64,000 bases of DNA from an uncultured Clostridia bacterium (GCA_947627565.1 CANQWO010000003.1:31173-95172), one strand, 5' to 3'. Positions 17,328-28,628 are shown, numbered from the stretch's first letter. Notes: generated from the sequence alone by a model not told the origin. Made by a program: numbers and translations.

Positions 17328-18752
17328 TCAGGCGAGGGGCGCAAAGAGCATGAGCGCGCGCTCGAGACCGCGCCGGACGGCGCTCGCCTTGGGGAGCGGA
17401 GCGCTCTGCCGCCATGTCTCGAGAAAGTCGCGCTCGAGCGATTGCGCGAGGGGCATGTCCGCGATGACGGCCCCGCATTCGGCCTGAATATACAGACTTC
17501 GGAAGTCGAGATTGCAGCTCGAGACGAGGGAAAGTTCGCCGTCGACGACCGCGCTCTTCGCATGCAGGAATCCCGGCGTATACTCGCGGACGGAGACGCC
17601 CGCCTCTTCGAGCACGCGCCCGTAGGCCCGCGTCAGGAGAAAGACGGATCGCTTGTCCGGAATGTGCGGAATGAGGATGCGCACGTCCACGCCCGCGCGC
17701 GCCGCGGCGGAGAGCGCCGCGACCATGTCGTAGGGAAGCGACAGATAGGGCGTACAGAGCCAGAGTTTGCGCTTCGCATGGGCGCAGAGCGTGAGAAGGA
17801 CCTCGGGGAAGATCCGCGCCCCGTTTGCCTCGCCGTCGGAGAGAGGGATGAGCGGAATTTCGCCCCGCGGCTGAAAATTCTCCCCCTTCGGAAGGCCGTC
17901 AGACGGATTCAGGGCATACCATGTCCGAAGCAAGAGCTCCGTAAATGCGTCTGTGCCCGCAATGCGGACGGCGGTATCCTTCCAGTGCCCGAAGCGCAGT
18001 TTTTCGCCGATGTATTCGTCGGCGAGGTTGATTCCGCCGACATAGGCGACGTCATCGATGACGGCGAGTTTGCGATGGTCGCGGTGGGAAAATCCGCGCC
18101 CCGGCCGCAGGCGGCGGAAACAGGCCGCGCGGATGCCGAACCCCGCGAGTTCCCGGTAGTAGTGCTCGGGGAGCGTCAGGGCGCAGCCGAAATCGTCGTA
18201 GATGACGCGCACGTCGACGCCCGCTTCGGCGCGGGCCTTGAGAAGCTCGAGCACGTCGCCCCAAAAGACGCCGCGGGCGATGATGTAGTATTCGAGATAG
18301 ATGCGCCGCTGTGCGCATCTCAGGTCGGTGAGCAGGCGTTCATACATCTCTCTTCCGACGGAAAAGTACGTCACATCTCGGACATGGTGCCCTCCGATTC
18401 CGTGCGTCGCCTCGGAGAGCGCCTCGATCCGCGGGAACGCGCCTTCGCCGCTCGGGCCCGTCTTGGCCGCCGCGGACGGGACATTCCTGCCGCTGCGGAA
18501 CAGGAGACAGAGCGCGGCGCCTACCCACGGGAAGAAGAGCAGAAAGAGCTTGGCGATCTTCCGCTCGGGCAGGTCGCGTTCGGCGACCACGGCGAGGGCC
18601 GTTACAAAGGAAAAAACCCGTTCCGCCAGCGCGACGGGCGCGAGCAGACGGGGAAGCAACAGGGCGAGCGCGAAAGTCCCCGCGAGCATGAGCGCAAAGA
18701 GCAGGACGCAGGGGAAAAGTCTTCCGCGGAAAAAGTATTTCCATCTCCGCAT
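17328..18752 (-). CDS. cls: Cardiolipin synthase (PLD family)
   Basis: Two HKD-type motifs: HRDHRKLAVIDDVAYVGG and HAKSAVVDGELSLVSSCNLD; N-terminal TM helices. Confidence 0.9.
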   Translation of the reverse strand: MRRWKYFFRGRLFPCVLLFALMLAGTFALALLLPRLLAPVALAERVFSFVTALAVVAERDLPERKIAKLFLLFFPWVGAALCLLFRSGRNVPSAAAKTGPSGEGAFPRIEALSEATHGIGGHHVRDVTYFSVGREMYERLLTDLRCAQRRIYLEYYIIARGVFWGDVLELLKARAEAGVDVRVIYDDFGCALTLPEHYYRELAGFGIRAACFRRLRPGRGFSHRDHRKLAVIDDVAYVGGINLADEYIGEKLRFGHWKDTAVRIAGTDAFTELLLRTWYALNPSDGLPKGENFQPRGEIPLIPLSDGEANGARIFPEVLLTLCAHAKRKLWLCTPYLSLPYDMVAALSAAARAGVDVRILIPHIPDKRSVFLLTRAYGRVLEEAGVSVREYTPGFLHAKSAVVDGELSLVSSCNLDFRSLYIQAECGAVIADMPLAQSLERDFLETWRQSAPLPKASAVRRGLERALMLFAPLA

Positions 18753-18770
18753 ATGTATGCGGCCGGGCGG

Positions 18771-19781
18771 TTATTGCAGCAAGTCTACGAAACTGATCTC
18801 ATCGACGTCGCGGTCCTTCTTTTGGTCGTACCCCGCGAGGAAATCCGCCACTTTCGAGGGTTTGCAGGCGTTTGCATGGAACGGCGAGGGATCGACCGCC
18901 TTGTTGGCCATGAGGTTGATCGCCGTCTTGAGGTATTTGATGCCGTGCGAAACGCAGTTCAGCGAGAGGTGTTTTTTGAACGCGACGCTGAGGTCGATGA
19001 GCACGCGCGACCCGCTGGACCCGAAGTAGACCACCTTCCCCGCATGCGCGCAGAGCAGAAGGGGGACCTCGGTGCGGTTCCCGGAGGCGGAAGCGATATA
19101 CACGGCGCCGCTCGCAAGTCTTCCGCCCGTGACGGAGGCCACGGCGGTCAGGAGATTGATGTCGGCGGGCACGGTGTAGTAGATGCCGCAGTTGCGCGCG
19201 AACGCAAGGCGGCCCTTATCGGCGTCTACGAGGATGGGCGCGGCCTGCTGGTAGATCAGAAGCTGGCAGACGAGGATGCCGATGATGTCGGCGCCGACGA
19301 CGACGATGTGCTGCCCCTTCTTGGCGCCGAGATGATCGGTGATCTCCTTGGCCGTCGCGACATAGTGGAGCAGGAGCCCGCGCTCGTCGCTCACGGAGGC
19401 GGGGAGCGCCGTCATATCGTCGGGCGAGACGTTGACGAAATCCGTGAGGAACCCGTCGACCGTCTTGCCGCATGCGTCGTAGTCATCCGCGGAGAAATCG
19501 CGCTTCTCGGTGCCCTCCTGCGGGATGGGGCGGAAGCCGTGCAGCACGACGCGCGTGCCTCTCGGCCATGCGGGATCGGCGTCGTCGGCGATGAAGCCCA
19601 CGGCGTATCTTCCCGGGATCAGGGGGAATTTGACGCGGACGTCGCCGTTGAAGATGGCGGCGTCTTGGTTTGCGAGGAGCACTTTGGTGACCCGAACGCG
19701 AAGTTTGCCCGCCTGCGGTGCGGGCAGCGGCGCTTCCGAAAGGACCAATTTTTTTGCTTCCACGAGTTCCCAGGTGTTCAT
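18771..19781 (-). CDS. Zinc-type alcohol dehydrogenase-like protein
   Basis: [44 protein letters not shown]...[21 protein letters not shown]. Confidence 0.75.
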   Translation of the reverse strand: MNTWELVEAKKLVLSEAPLPAPQAGKLRVRVTKVLLANQDAAIFNGDVRVKFPLIPGRYAVGFIADDADPAWPRGTRVVLHGFRPIPQEGTEKRDFSADDYDACGKTVDGFLTDFVNVSPDDMTALPASVSDERGLLLHYVATAKEITDHLGAKKGQHIVVVGADIIGILVCQLLIYQQAAPILVDADKGRLAFARNCGIYYTVPADINLLTAVASVTGGRLASGAVYIASASGNRTEVPLLLCAHAGKVVYFGSSGSRVLIDLSVAFKKHLSLNCVSHGIKYLKTAINLMANKAVDPSPFHANACKPSKVADFLAGYDQKKDRDVDEISFVDLLQ

Positions 19782-20013
19782 TGACGGCTCCTTTACCTGC
19801 AATTTTTGTAATGTTCCATTCTATTATACCGCAAAACCGCGCATTTGGCAAGACTTTTTGGCGGAGTTTCGGCGAATTGGATTTTTTCGCGAAAAAAACG
19901 GCATGCCGCGGCGGAATTTTGCGATTGTACTTCAAAATCAGTTGACGAACGGAAAAAAACACGGTATAATGGTACGCGTAAACGCAAAACAAACTCACAG
20001 CGAGGTGAACGAT

Positions 20014-20217
20014 ATGAAATCCGACATTCATCCCAAATATCACGAAGTGACCGTCGTCTGTGCCTGCGGCGAAACGTTTAAGACGGGCACGACCAAGGAT
20101 ACCGACATGTTGAAGGTGGATATTTGCAGCAAATGCCATCCTTTCTTCACGGGCAGGCAGAAACTCGTCGATACGGGCGGCAGAGTCGATAAGTTCAAGA
20201 AAAGATACGGCATCTAA
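20014..20217 (+). CDS. rpmE: Ribosomal protein L31
   Basis: [27 protein letters not shown]...[29 protein letters not shown]. Confidence 0.95.
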   Translation: MKSDIHPKYHEVTVVCACGETFKTGTTKDTDMLKVDICSKCHPFFTGRQKLVDTGGRVDKFKKRYGI

Positions 20218-20227
20218 CAGAAGACAG

Positions 20228-20246
20228 CAGCCTCTCACGGAGGCTG
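20228..20246 (+). terminator. Hairpin terminator after rpmE
   Basis: CAGCCTC-TCACG-GAGGCTG-TTTTGTT. Confidence 0.7.
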
Positions 20247-20268
20247 TTTTGTTATTGGAGAAGATTGC

Positions 20269-22110
20269 ATGAAGAAAGTCAACAGGACCTATATTGGCGG
20301 ACAGGCGGTCATTCAGGGCGTCATGATGCGCGGCAAGCGCGCCATGGCCACCGTCGTCCGCGACGACAAGGGCGAACTGCAGACGGAGGCGCAGCGCATC
20401 ACGCCGCCCGAAAAGCGGGCGAAATGGCTTCGTTTTCCCTTCATCCGCGGCGTCGTCAATTTCGGCACATCGCTTGTCGGCGGCATGAAGTCGCTCATGC
20501 GCAGCGCCGAGGCTGTGGATACGACCGAGACCGAGGACCCTACGAAATTTTCTCAGTGGATGAAAGACCGCTGGAAGGTGACGCTCGGCGAGATCCTCAC
20601 ATGGATCGCCGTCGCCATCGGCGTCGCGCTCGCCCTCGTCCTCTTCGTCTATCTTCCGCTGCTCTTTACCCGTCTGATCGCTTCGGCCGTTCCCGCCGTC
20701 GACAAGTCGCACACCTACGGCGTGTGGTTCTACCTGATCGAGGGGGGCATCCGGCTCGCCATTTTCATCCTCTACATTCTGTTCACGCTCCTTCTGCCCG
20801 AACTGCGGAAGACCTATATGTGCCACGGCGCCGAGCATAAGACCATCAATTGCTATGAATACGGTATGCCGCTGACGGTGGAAAACGTGAAAAAATGCTC
20901 GCGGCTCCACGACCGCTGTGGCACGACGTTCATGTTCTTCGTGCTCATCATCTCCATCCTGATCTTTGCGCTCGCGGGCGTGCCGCTCGACATGCTCTAT
21001 ACCTACGCGCACATTCAAGGCCTGTTGGAGACGGTGCTCTCCGTCTTCTTCCGCATTCTCCTGCTTCCCATCGTGGCGGGAGTCTCCTACGAATTTCTGA
21101 AACTGCTCTCTTATACCGATTCGCCCCTCGTGCTGCCGTTCAAGGCGCCCGGCTATCTTTTGCAACTGCTGACGACCCGCGAACCGACCGACGACATGAT
21201 CGAATGCGCCATCGGCGCCTTCGAACGGGTGAAGATCATGGATGAAGACCCGGAATACCCCGAAAAGTTCTTTGTGACGGAGACCAAGCTCTCCAAACTT
21301 TCCGCGCTCATGAAGAAGTCGTTCGCGTCCCAAAACATCGACGAATCGGACGCGGAATGGATCCTCTCCATCTCGCTCGGCATCCCCCGCAGCGCGCTTT
21401 CGGAAGAGCGCGTGATCATGCGGTCGGAGTGCAAGGCCATTCTCTCCGTCTTTGAGGAGCGCCTCACCGGAAGGCCGCTCTGGTACATCTTCGGCGACAC
21501 CGAATTTTACGGTTATCGCTTCAAAGTCGACGAGCGCGTGCTGATCCCCCGTCCCGAGACGGAGATCCTCGTGCGGGAGGCGGTCGCCTCTCTCCGCGAG
21601 GGGGACAGCATGCTCGATCTCTGCACGGGCAGCGGCGCCGTCGCCGTTGCCGTCGCCTGCGAGGCGGCCAAGGAAAAGACGGTCACGGTCGTCGGCTCGG
21701 ATATCTCGGAGGAGGCGCTTGAGGTCGCGCGCGAGAATGCGCGGCTGAACAAGGCGAACGTCACCTTCGTGAAGAGCAATCTCTTCGAGAGCGTCCGCGG
21801 CAGATACAATCTCATCACGGCCAATCCGCCCTATGTGCGGGGCGGGGAGATCGCGTCGCTTCCCAAGGACGTGCGCGATTTCGAACCCCGTATCGCGCTT
21901 GACGGCGGGGAAGACGGCCTGGATTTCTATCGCAGGATCGCGCAGGAGGTGCCCCGCTTCGTCGTGCGCGGGGGCATGGTCATTCTCGAATGCGGGGAGG
22001 ACCAGGCGCGCGAGGTCGTCAAGATCTTCCAGACTGCGACGCGGTGCGACTTCGCCATGGTCGTCAAGGACCTTGCGGGCGTGGAACGCGTCGTCAAGAT
22101 AGGATTCTGA
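20269..22110 (+). CDS. Fusion: DUF1385 (YqhQ-like) + peptide chain release factor methyltransferase (PrmC/HemK)
   Basis: N-terminus [24 protein letters not shown]...[14 protein letters not shown]-terminus [18 protein letters not shown]...[11 protein letters not shown]...[15 protein letters not shown]...[11 protein letters not shown]. Confidence 0.9.
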   Translation: MKKVNRTYIGGQAVIQGVMMRGKRAMATVVRDDKGELQTEAQRITPPEKRAKWLRFPFIRGVVNFGTSLVGGMKSLMRSAEAVDTTETEDPTKFSQWMKDRWKVTLGEILTWIAVAIGVALALVLFVYLPLLFTRLIASAVPAVDKSHTYGVWFYLIEGGIRLAIFILYILFTLLLPELRKTYMCHGAEHKTINCYEYGMPLTVENVKKCSRLHDRCGTTFMFFVLIISILIFALAGVPLDMLYTYAHIQGLLETVLSVFFRILLLPIVAGVSYEFLKLLSYTDSPLVLPFKAPGYLLQLLTTREPTDDMIECAIGAFERVKIMDEDPEYPEKFFVTETKLSKLSALMKKSFASQNIDESDAEWILSISLGIPRSALSEERVIMRSECKAILSVFEERLTGRPLWYIFGDTEFYGYRFKVDERVLIPRPETEILVREAVASLREGDSMLDLCTGSGAVAVAVACEAAKEKTVTVVGSDISEEALEVARENARLNKANVTFVKSNLFESVRGRYNLITANPPYVRGGEIASLPKDVRDFEPRIALDGGEDGLDFYRRIAQEVPRFVVRGGMVILECGEDQAREVVKIFQTATRCDFAMVVKDLAGVERVVKIGF

Positions 22111-23171
22111 TGCGCAGGCGGCTGGAAGAGATCGCCGCGCGCTACGACGCGCTCACGGAGGCGCTCTCCGCGCCCGACGCCTATCTCGGCGAGGACTATG
22201 CGAAGCTCTCCAAGGAGCGCGCGGAGCTGGAGGAGATCGTCGAGGCCTACCGTGCCTACCGCAAGGCGGAGGCCGAGATGGAGGACGCGCTCGCGGAGGC
22301 GGAGCGCGAGACGGGGGAACTGCGCGACCTTCTGCTCGAGGAGGGGCGCACGCTCCGTGAAGAGTTGAAGACGCGGGAACGGGAGCTCAAGGCAATGCTC
22401 CTGCCCAAGGACGTCCACGACGACCGCGGTTGTACGTTGGAGATCCGGGCGGGGGCGGGCGGCGAAGAGGCCGCTCTGTTCGCCTATGAGCTCTATCGCA
22501 TGTATATGGGGTATTGCGAACGGCGGCGCTTCACATGGGAGGTCGTCGATCTCAACGAGACGGAGCTCGGCGGCGTCAAGGAGGCCATCGTCCTCATCGG
22601 CGGGAAGGGCGCCTACAAGCGCCTCAAATACGAGAGCGGCGTGCACCGCGTCCAAAGGGTGCCCGAGACGGAGTCGCAGGGGCGCATCCATACGTCAACC
22701 TGTACCGTGGCCGTTCTGCCGGAGGCGGAGGCCGTCGAGGTGGAGATAAAGGACGAGGATATCCGCGTGGACCTGTTCCGCTCCTCGGGGGCGGGCGGGC
22801 AGAAGGTCAACAAGACGGAGACGGCCATCCGCATCACGCATTTTCCGACGGGCATCGTCGTCACATGTCAGGACGAGCGCAGCCAGCTCAAAAACAAGGA
22901 CAAGGCGTTTCGCGTCCTCAAATCCCGCCTATACGATTACTATCAGAGCCGGGCGGCGGGCGCGGAGGCGGCAAATCGCAAGAGCCTCGTGGGAACGGGC
23001 GACCGGAGCGAACGCATCCGGACGTATAACTTCCCCCAGAGCCGCATCACCGATCACCGTATCGGCCTATCCGTCCACAACATGCAGGAATTTTTGGCGG
23101 GCGACCTCGACGAGATGATCGACGCGCTTGCCCGCGCGGATACCGAGCGCCGTCTCGCCGGAGAGGATTGA
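22110..23171 (+). CDS. prfA: Peptide chain release factor 1
   Basis: [22 protein letters not shown]...[29 protein letters not shown]...[21 protein letters not shown]. Confidence 0.95.
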   Translation: MRRRLEEIAARYDALTEALSAPDAYLGEDYAKLSKERAELEEIVEAYRAYRKAEAEMEDALAEAERETGELRDLLLEEGRTLREELKTRERELKAMLLPKDVHDDRGCTLEIRAGAGGEEAALFAYELYRMYMGYCERRRFTWEVVDLNETELGGVKEAIVLIGGKGAYKRLKYESGVHRVQRVPETESQGRIHTSTCTVAVLPEAEAVEVEIKDEDIRVDLFRSSGAGGQKVNKTETAIRITHFPTGIVVTCQDERSQLKNKDKAFRVLKSRLYDYYQSRAAGAEAANRKSLVGTGDRSERIRTYNFPQSRITDHRIGLSVHNMQEFLAGDLDEMIDALARADTERRLAGED

Positions 23172-23223
23172 CGACGGGGGCATGTCCGAGACGCAGCCTC
23201 ACGGTTGCACAAAAGGAGTTCAT

Positions 23224-24420
23224 ATGGAGAGACTTGCAAAGCGCATCCGCACCATTTCTCCCTCCCAGACGCTCGCTGTCAGCGCCAAGGCCAAGGCGAT
23301 GAAGAAGGCGGGGGAAAAAGTCATTTCTTTCGGCGTGGGCGAACCGGATTTCGCGACGCCCGATCACATCATGGACGCGGCCCGCGAGGCTCTCGAAAAG
23401 GGATATACCAAATACACGCCCTCCGCGGGCATTCCCGAGCTGCGCCGCGCGATCTGCAGCAAATTCCGCCGCGAGAACGGCCTCGACTATGAACCGTCGC
23501 AGATCATCGTCACAAACGGTGCCAAACACGCCGTCTTCAACACCTGCTATGCGCTCGTAGACGAGGGGGACGAGGTGATCATTCCCGCGCCCTATTGGGT
23601 CACCTATCCGGAGGTCGTCAAGACGTGCGGCGGCGTGCCCGTCATTGTGCACGCGAGCAAGCGCATGGGCTTCAAGATCACGCCCGAACAGCTCAGGACC
23701 GCCATCACGCCGCGGACCAAACTCTTCATCTTCAATTCGCCCTGCAATCCGACGGGCGCCGTCTATTCCGAGCAGGAGGTGCGCGCGCTCGCCGACGTGT
23801 GCGTCGAGGCGGGCATCTTCGTCCTCTCCGATGAAATCTATGAGAAACTCGTCTACGGGGAGACCAAACCCTTCTCCTTTGCGGCGACGTCGGAGGCGGC
23901 GAAGGCGCTCACGGTCACGGTCAACGGCGTCTCCAAGACGTATGCCATGACGGGCTGGCGGGTGGGCTATCTCGCCGCGCCGAAGGACATCGCGCAGGCC
24001 ATAGATTCCTTCCAGAGCCACGCGACCAGCAATGCCTGTTCGATCTCGCAGTACGCGGCGCTCAGGGCGCTCTCCTCGCCGGCGGCCTCCGTCGAGGAAA
24101 TGGTGGCCCGCTTCGCACGGCGGAGACTCGCGATGATCGAGCGCATCTCGGACATGGGTGGGGCGTATTGCATCATCCCCGACGGCGCGTTCTACTGCAT
24201 GCTGGTCGTGAGCGGGGCGTATGGGAAGAAGTTCGGGGAGAAGACGATCGAAAATTCCGTGGACTTTGCCGACGTCCTTCTGGATGCGGCCAAAGTTGCG
24301 GTGGTCCCCGGCGTTGCGTTCGGCGCGGACGACTGCGTCAGGCTCTCCTATTCGCTGTCGATGGAGGAGATGCTGGAGGGGCTCGACCGGATCGACGCAT
24401 TTCTTCGGAGTTTGGATTGA
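23224..24420 (+). CDS. Pyridoxal phosphate-dependent aspartate aminotransferase family
   Basis: VISFGVGEPDFATPDHI...NGAKHAVFNTCYALVDEGDEVIIPAPYWVTYPE...NSPCNPTGAVYS...SKTYAMTGWRVGYLAAP. Confidence 0.93.
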   Translation: MERLAKRIRTISPSQTLAVSAKAKAMKKAGEKVISFGVGEPDFATPDHIMDAAREALEKGYTKYTPSAGIPELRRAICSKFRRENGLDYEPSQIIVTNGAKHAVFNTCYALVDEGDEVIIPAPYWVTYPEVVKTCGGVPVIVHASKRMGFKITPEQLRTAITPRTKLFIFNSPCNPTGAVYSEQEVRALADVCVEAGIFVLSDEIYEKLVYGETKPFSFAATSEAAKALTVTVNGVSKTYAMTGWRVGYLAAPKDIAQAIDSFQSHATSNACSISQYAALRALSSPAASVEEMVARFARRRLAMIERISDMGGAYCIIPDGAFYCMLVVSGAYGKKFGEKTIENSVDFADVLLDAAKVAVVPGVAFGADDCVRLSYSLSMEEMLEGLDRIDAFLRSLD

Positions 24421-24543
24421 GGGGTCGCCGTTCCCGGAAAAAATATTTGCGATAATTTTTCCGAAACCCTTGATAAAATCGGAAGAATTTGATAAAATAG
24501 GAATACCTATAATATGCGCCGAAAAGGCAACAAGGAGGATTCC

Positions 24544-24951
24544 ATGATCAAAATCATCTGCGGCCCCAAGGGGAGCGGAAAGACCAAGCGGATCATCGAC
24601 CAAGCAAACAGTTCCGTCGCAAGCGCCAAAGGCCACCTGGTTTTCATCACAGATACCAAACGATATATGTATGACGTCAACCGCGCGATCCGGTTCATCG
24701 ACGTGACCGATTATTCCATCGCGGGAGAGGACGCGCTCTGCGGCTTCATCAAGGGCGTCATCGCCGGGAATTACGATAACGAATCCGTCTATGTCGACGG
24801 CGTGGCCCGTATTGCGGGCAAAGATCTCAAGGATATGGCGCAGCTCTTCTATATGCTCGAGCAAGTTTCCGCCAAGCGCGACCTTGCGGTCTGGATCACC
24901 TGCAGTTGCTCGGAGGAGGAACTGCCCGAATTTGCCAAGAAGTACCTTTGA
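24544..24951 (+). CDS. Small P-loop ATP-binding protein
   Basis: MIKIICGPKGSGKTKRIIDQANSSVASAKGHLVFITDTKRYMYDVNRAIRF; Walker A GPKGSGKT; SD aaggagg. Confidence 0.75.
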   Translation: MIKIICGPKGSGKTKRIIDQANSSVASAKGHLVFITDTKRYMYDVNRAIRFIDVTDYSIAGEDALCGFIKGVIAGNYDNESVYVDGVARIAGKDLKDMAQLFYMLEQVSAKRDLAVWITCSCSEEELPEFAKKYL

Positions 24952-25042
24952 CCCAAAGGCGATCGTTTGCGTCCCGCAGTGCGCGGGACGCTTCCGCTTA
25001 TAAATATTATCTGTTTTGTCTAACATCAAGGATAGGAGCCAT

Positions 25043-26536
25043 ATGTTTTTTATCAGTACGAGAGGGGGAGAACGCGTCACGGGCGCCGAAGCGGTCGTAA
25101 AGGGCATCGCTGCGGACGGCGGGCTGTTTGTCCCCGAGACGTTCCCCGCCGTTTCCGCGGAGGAACTTGACGCCATGCTCGGCATGGACTATCCGGAGCG
25201 CGCCGCGCTTGTTCTTTCCAAATACTTCGACGACTATGAGAAGTCGGCGCTCACCGAGGCGCTTCGTGCGGCATACGAAAAATTCGAGGGCGACGATCCC
25301 GCGCCGCTCGTGCGAATGGACAACGGCATGTATCTGTTGGAGCTCTACCACGGCCCCACCTGCGCCTTCAAGGACATGGCCCTCACGGTTTTGCCCTATC
25401 TCATGCGGACAGGCTGTGACATGCTCGGCGTCGACCGGCGCATCCTCATCCTCGTCGCCACGAGCGGAGATACGGGGAAGGCCGCGCTGGAAGGGTTCCG
25501 CGACGCGGAGGGCGTCGACGTCATGGTCTTCTATCCCGACGAGGGCGTTTCCAAGATGCAGAAACTGCAGATGGGCACGCAGGACGGTGAAAACGTCAAC
25601 GTCGTGGCCGTGCGCGGAAATTTCGACGATTGCCAGGCGGGCGTCAAGAAAATTTTTACGTCGGAGGCGTGCAGAAAAGCCATCGAGGAGAAGGGCTATC
25701 TGCTCTCCTCGGCCAATTCCATCAATTTCGGCCGCCTCGCGCCGCAGATCTGCTATTATTTTTCCGCCTACTGCGACCTCGTCTCCTCCAACCAGATCAA
25801 GATGGGCGAAACCGTGGATTTTGCCGTCCCCACGGGCAATTTCGGCAACATTCTCGCGGGATATTACGCCAAGCGGATGGGGCTCCCCGTCGGAACGCTC
25901 CTGTGCGCTTCCAATAAGAACAACGTCCTCACCGAGTTTTGGCGCACGGGCACCTATGAGACGCGGCGGCCGTTCTACCGCACGATGTCTCCCTCGATGG
26001 ACATCCTCGTCTCTTCCAATCTCGAGCGGCTGATCTTCGAGCTCTCGGGGCGCGACGCCGCCCGCACGCAGGAGCGCATGCGCGCGCTCGCCGAGACGGG
26101 GCGATACAGCATCGCGACGGACGAGCTCAAAAAACTCAAGGCGGATTTCTACGCGGGCTGTTCGAGCGAAGACGACACGGTGGAGTGCATCTATGAGTTT
26201 TTCGAGGAGTACGGCTATCCCATGGACACGCACACGGGCGTGGCGATGAACGTGGCGCAGAGGTACTTGGAGAAGTTAAACGACGACCCCATGTCCGAGA
26301 TACACCCCCTCGTGGTGCTGTCTACGGCCAGCCCCTATAAGTTCCCGCAGGACGTCCTCTATGCGCTCACGGGCAACGACGTCAAGGATTCGTTCAAGGG
26401 CGTCAAGCGCATCCATTTGCTCACGGCGATGAAGGTCCCCGAGCCCATCAAGGCGGTCCGCTACAAACCCATCCGCTTCAAGACGGTCGTCTCCGCGGAC
26501 AAGATGTTCGATGAAGTGCTCAAATTCCTCCAATGA
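25043..26536 (+). CDS. thrC: Threonine synthase
   Basis: MFFISTRGGERVTGAEAVVKGIAADGGLFVPE...GPTCAFKDMALTVLPYLM...ATSGDTGKAALEGF. Confidence 0.93.
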   Translation: MFFISTRGGERVTGAEAVVKGIAADGGLFVPETFPAVSAEELDAMLGMDYPERAALVLSKYFDDYEKSALTEALRAAYEKFEGDDPAPLVRMDNGMYLLELYHGPTCAFKDMALTVLPYLMRTGCDMLGVDRRILILVATSGDTGKAALEGFRDAEGVDVMVFYPDEGVSKMQKLQMGTQDGENVNVVAVRGNFDDCQAGVKKIFTSEACRKAIEEKGYLLSSANSINFGRLAPQICYYFSAYCDLVSSNQIKMGETVDFAVPTGNFGNILAGYYAKRMGLPVGTLLCASNKNNVLTEFWRTGTYETRRPFYRTMSPSMDILVSSNLERLIFELSGRDAARTQERMRALAETGRYSIATDELKKLKADFYAGCSSEDDTVECIYEFFEEYGYPMDTHTGVAMNVAQRYLEKLNDDPMSEIHPLVVLSTASPYKFPQDVLYALTGNDVKDSFKGVKRIHLLTAMKVPEPIKAVRYKPIRFKTVVSADKMFDEVLKFLQ

Positions 26537-26706
26537 CCGCGTTCCCGTCCTCTTCAGGGCGGGATTTTCAACGCTGCGCGATTTCTTTCGGCCCGGAATG
26601 ACGCGGCGGACGCGGCATGTCATACAGGGGCCCGAAATCGTTTGACAAAAGTCGGAAAATAGGCTATCATGATGCTGAAAAGAAGGAGGAACGGGCCGTG
26701 TGGGAT

Positions 26707-27768
26707 ATGTTTGCTGACGTCTTGGTCGACGCGCTTTGGGATACGCTCAAGCTCTTCCCGTTTCTCTTTTTGCTCTATGTGCTGATCGAGGTCATGGAGC
26801 ACAACACGGGCGTGGGGAAGCCGCGGCGCGCGTTTGCGGGCAAGTGGGCGCCGGCGCTCGGCGCGGGGCTCGGCGTCGTGCCCATGTGCGGATTTTCCGT
26901 GATGGCGGCCAAGCTCTATGAACACCGCCACATCACGCTCGGCACGCTGGTCGCCGTCTTCACGACGACGAGCGACGAGGCGCTGCTCGTCCTGCTGCTC
27001 TCCTCCGCGGAATGGGTGACGAAATTGGTCTCCGTGGCCGTTCTCGTCGCCGTAAAACTCGCGCTGGGGATTGGCGCGGGATATTTTCTTGACGCCGTCA
27101 TGCGGAAAAAGTCGCCCGCGCTCGCACCGCTTCCGGAAGGCGCAGAGCACGAACATGGGCACCATGTCCGCGATGAGGCTTCCGATACGGTCTCCGATGC
27201 GGCCGAAGACGAAACGCATACGGCGCACGAACACGCGTGCGGTCACGCGCACGGTGAGGGCGGGGAGGCCGATGCCGCGCACATGGCAGATCTGCACGGC
27301 GAGGAGTCGGCGCACGAGCAGGGCGCCTGCGCCTGCGCCGAACTTTCCCCCTGCGAACATAAGAAAGAGAACAAGTGGGCCGTCTATCTTCTGTCGCCCG
27401 TGCTGCATGCGCTCCAAGTCGCGGCCTTTGTGCTCTTGTTCAATCTCGCGTTCGGGCTGCTCGTCGCGTGGCTCGGCGACCGCGCCCTCTTTTTCATGGA
27501 GGGGGCCGGTTACTGGCTTCAACCGGCAGTCTGCGCGCTCGTCGGCGCCATTCCCAACTGCGCCTCCTCGGTCATTTTGGCGGAGGCCTATGCGCTCGGC
27601 GGGATCGGCTTCGGCGGCATTTTGGCGGGGCTCGTCGTCAATGCGGGGCTCGGCTATCTGATTTTGTTTCGGAAGGCCCGGGTGCGCGGGCTGTTGATCT
27701 TGGGCGGGATGCTGCTGTTCGGCATCGCCGCGGGGTATCTCGCAAGCGCGCTCGCCCTTTTGTTTTGA
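26707..27768 (+). CDS. DUF2899-like permease (putative Mn/arsenic efflux family) with His-rich loop
   Basis: FLFLLYVLIEVMEHNTGVGKPRRAFAGKWAPALGAGLGVVPMCGFSVMAAKLYEHRHITLGTLVAVFTTTSDEALLVLL; central HEHGHHVRDE...HTAHEHACGHAHGEGG. Confidence 0.75.
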   Translation: MFADVLVDALWDTLKLFPFLFLLYVLIEVMEHNTGVGKPRRAFAGKWAPALGAGLGVVPMCGFSVMAAKLYEHRHITLGTLVAVFTTTSDEALLVLLLSSAEWVTKLVSVAVLVAVKLALGIGAGYFLDAVMRKKSPALAPLPEGAEHEHGHHVRDEASDTVSDAAEDETHTAHEHACGHAHGEGGEADAAHMADLHGEESAHEQGACACAELSPCEHKKENKWAVYLLSPVLHALQVAAFVLLFNLAFGLLVAWLGDRALFFMEGAGYWLQPAVCALVGAIPNCASSVILAEAYALGGIGFGGILAGLVVNAGLGYLILFRKARVRGLLILGGMLLFGIAAGYLASALALLF

Positions 27769-27776
27769 GGGATCCC

Positions 27777-28559
27777 ATGGAGAAAGAACAGCTCTTGGAG
27801 AGCATCGACCTCTTCCTGCTCGATCTCGACGGAACGGTATACGTCGACGACAGGCCCATCGGGGCGATGCGGGCGACGCTGGCGCGCCTCCGCGATTTGG
27901 GGAAGAAGCTCGTCTATCTCACCAATAATTCGTCCAAGACCGAGCGGGAATATCGGGAAAAACTCACCCGCGTCGGCCTCTTCGACGCGCGCGACGGGGT
28001 ATATACCTCGGGCATGGCTACCATCGAATATCTCAATGCGCACTGCGCGGGGCGGCGCGTCTACCTCGTCGGAACGGACGCGCTCAAGGCGGAATTTCGC
28101 GCGGGCGGCATCCTGTTGGACGAGGAAAACCCAGAAATCTGTGTGCTTGCGTATGACGTCGGCCTGACGTTTCAGACGATGCGCCGCTTGGACGCCTTTT
28201 TGCGGCAGGGGAAGCCGTATTTCGCGACGCACCCCGACGACGTTTGTCCGACGGCGGACGGGTCCATGCCCGATGTCGGGTCATTTATCGCGCTCTTCGC
28301 GCGCTCGGCGGGGCGGGTGCCCGACCGCATCATCGGCAAGCCCTATTCGGACATGGGGGAGGGGCTTTCCCGCAGGTTCGGCGTGCCCGCGGGCCGCATG
28401 TGCATGGTGGGCGACCGCATGCACACGGATATTCGGTTCGCGAACAACAACGGTATGAAGAGCGTGCTCGTGCTCTCTGGCGAGACGACCGCCGCGACGA
28501 TGCGGGATTTCCCCGACGTCCCGGACCTCGTTTTGCCCGATTTCAATGCGATTTTTTGA
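27777..28559 (+). CDS. HAD-IIA family (NagD-like) hydrolase
   Basis: IDLFLLDLDGTVYVDDRPIGAMRATLARLRDLGKKLVYLTNNSSKTEREY...GDRMHTDIRFANNNGMKSVLVLSGET. Confidence 0.9.
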   Translation: MEKEQLLESIDLFLLDLDGTVYVDDRPIGAMRATLARLRDLGKKLVYLTNNSSKTEREYREKLTRVGLFDARDGVYTSGMATIEYLNAHCAGRRVYLVGTDALKAEFRAGGILLDEENPEICVLAYDVGLTFQTMRRLDAFLRQGKPYFATHPDDVCPTADGSMPDVGSFIALFARSAGRVPDRIIGKPYSDMGEGLSRRFGVPAGRMCMVGDRMHTDIRFANNNGMKSVLVLSGETTAATMRDFPDVPDLVLPDFNAIF

Positions 28560-28567
28560 AAGAGTAT

Positions 28568-28596
28568 TTGCCTTACGATGGATTTTGTGCTATAAT
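28568..28596 (+). promoter_or_regulatory. Sigma70-like promoter of the sigma/anti-sigma operon
   Basis: TTGCCT-N17-TATAAT. Confidence 0.7.
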
Positions 28597-28628
28597 AGAG
28601 AAAAACCACGATTGCGGCGGAGGTTGCT

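Noticed and set aside
17442-19784. 780-aa plus-strand ORF
   Set aside because: Antisense to cls and the dehydrogenase, both well-supported; typical high-GC shadow ORF.
21875-21895. tRNA T-arm-like ttcgaaccccg
   Set aside because: Lies inside the PrmC coding frame; no cloverleaf could be built around it. No tRNA or rRNA recognised in the window.
23047-25185. 712-aa minus-strand ORF
   Set aside because: Antisense to the aspartate aminotransferase and P-loop genes.
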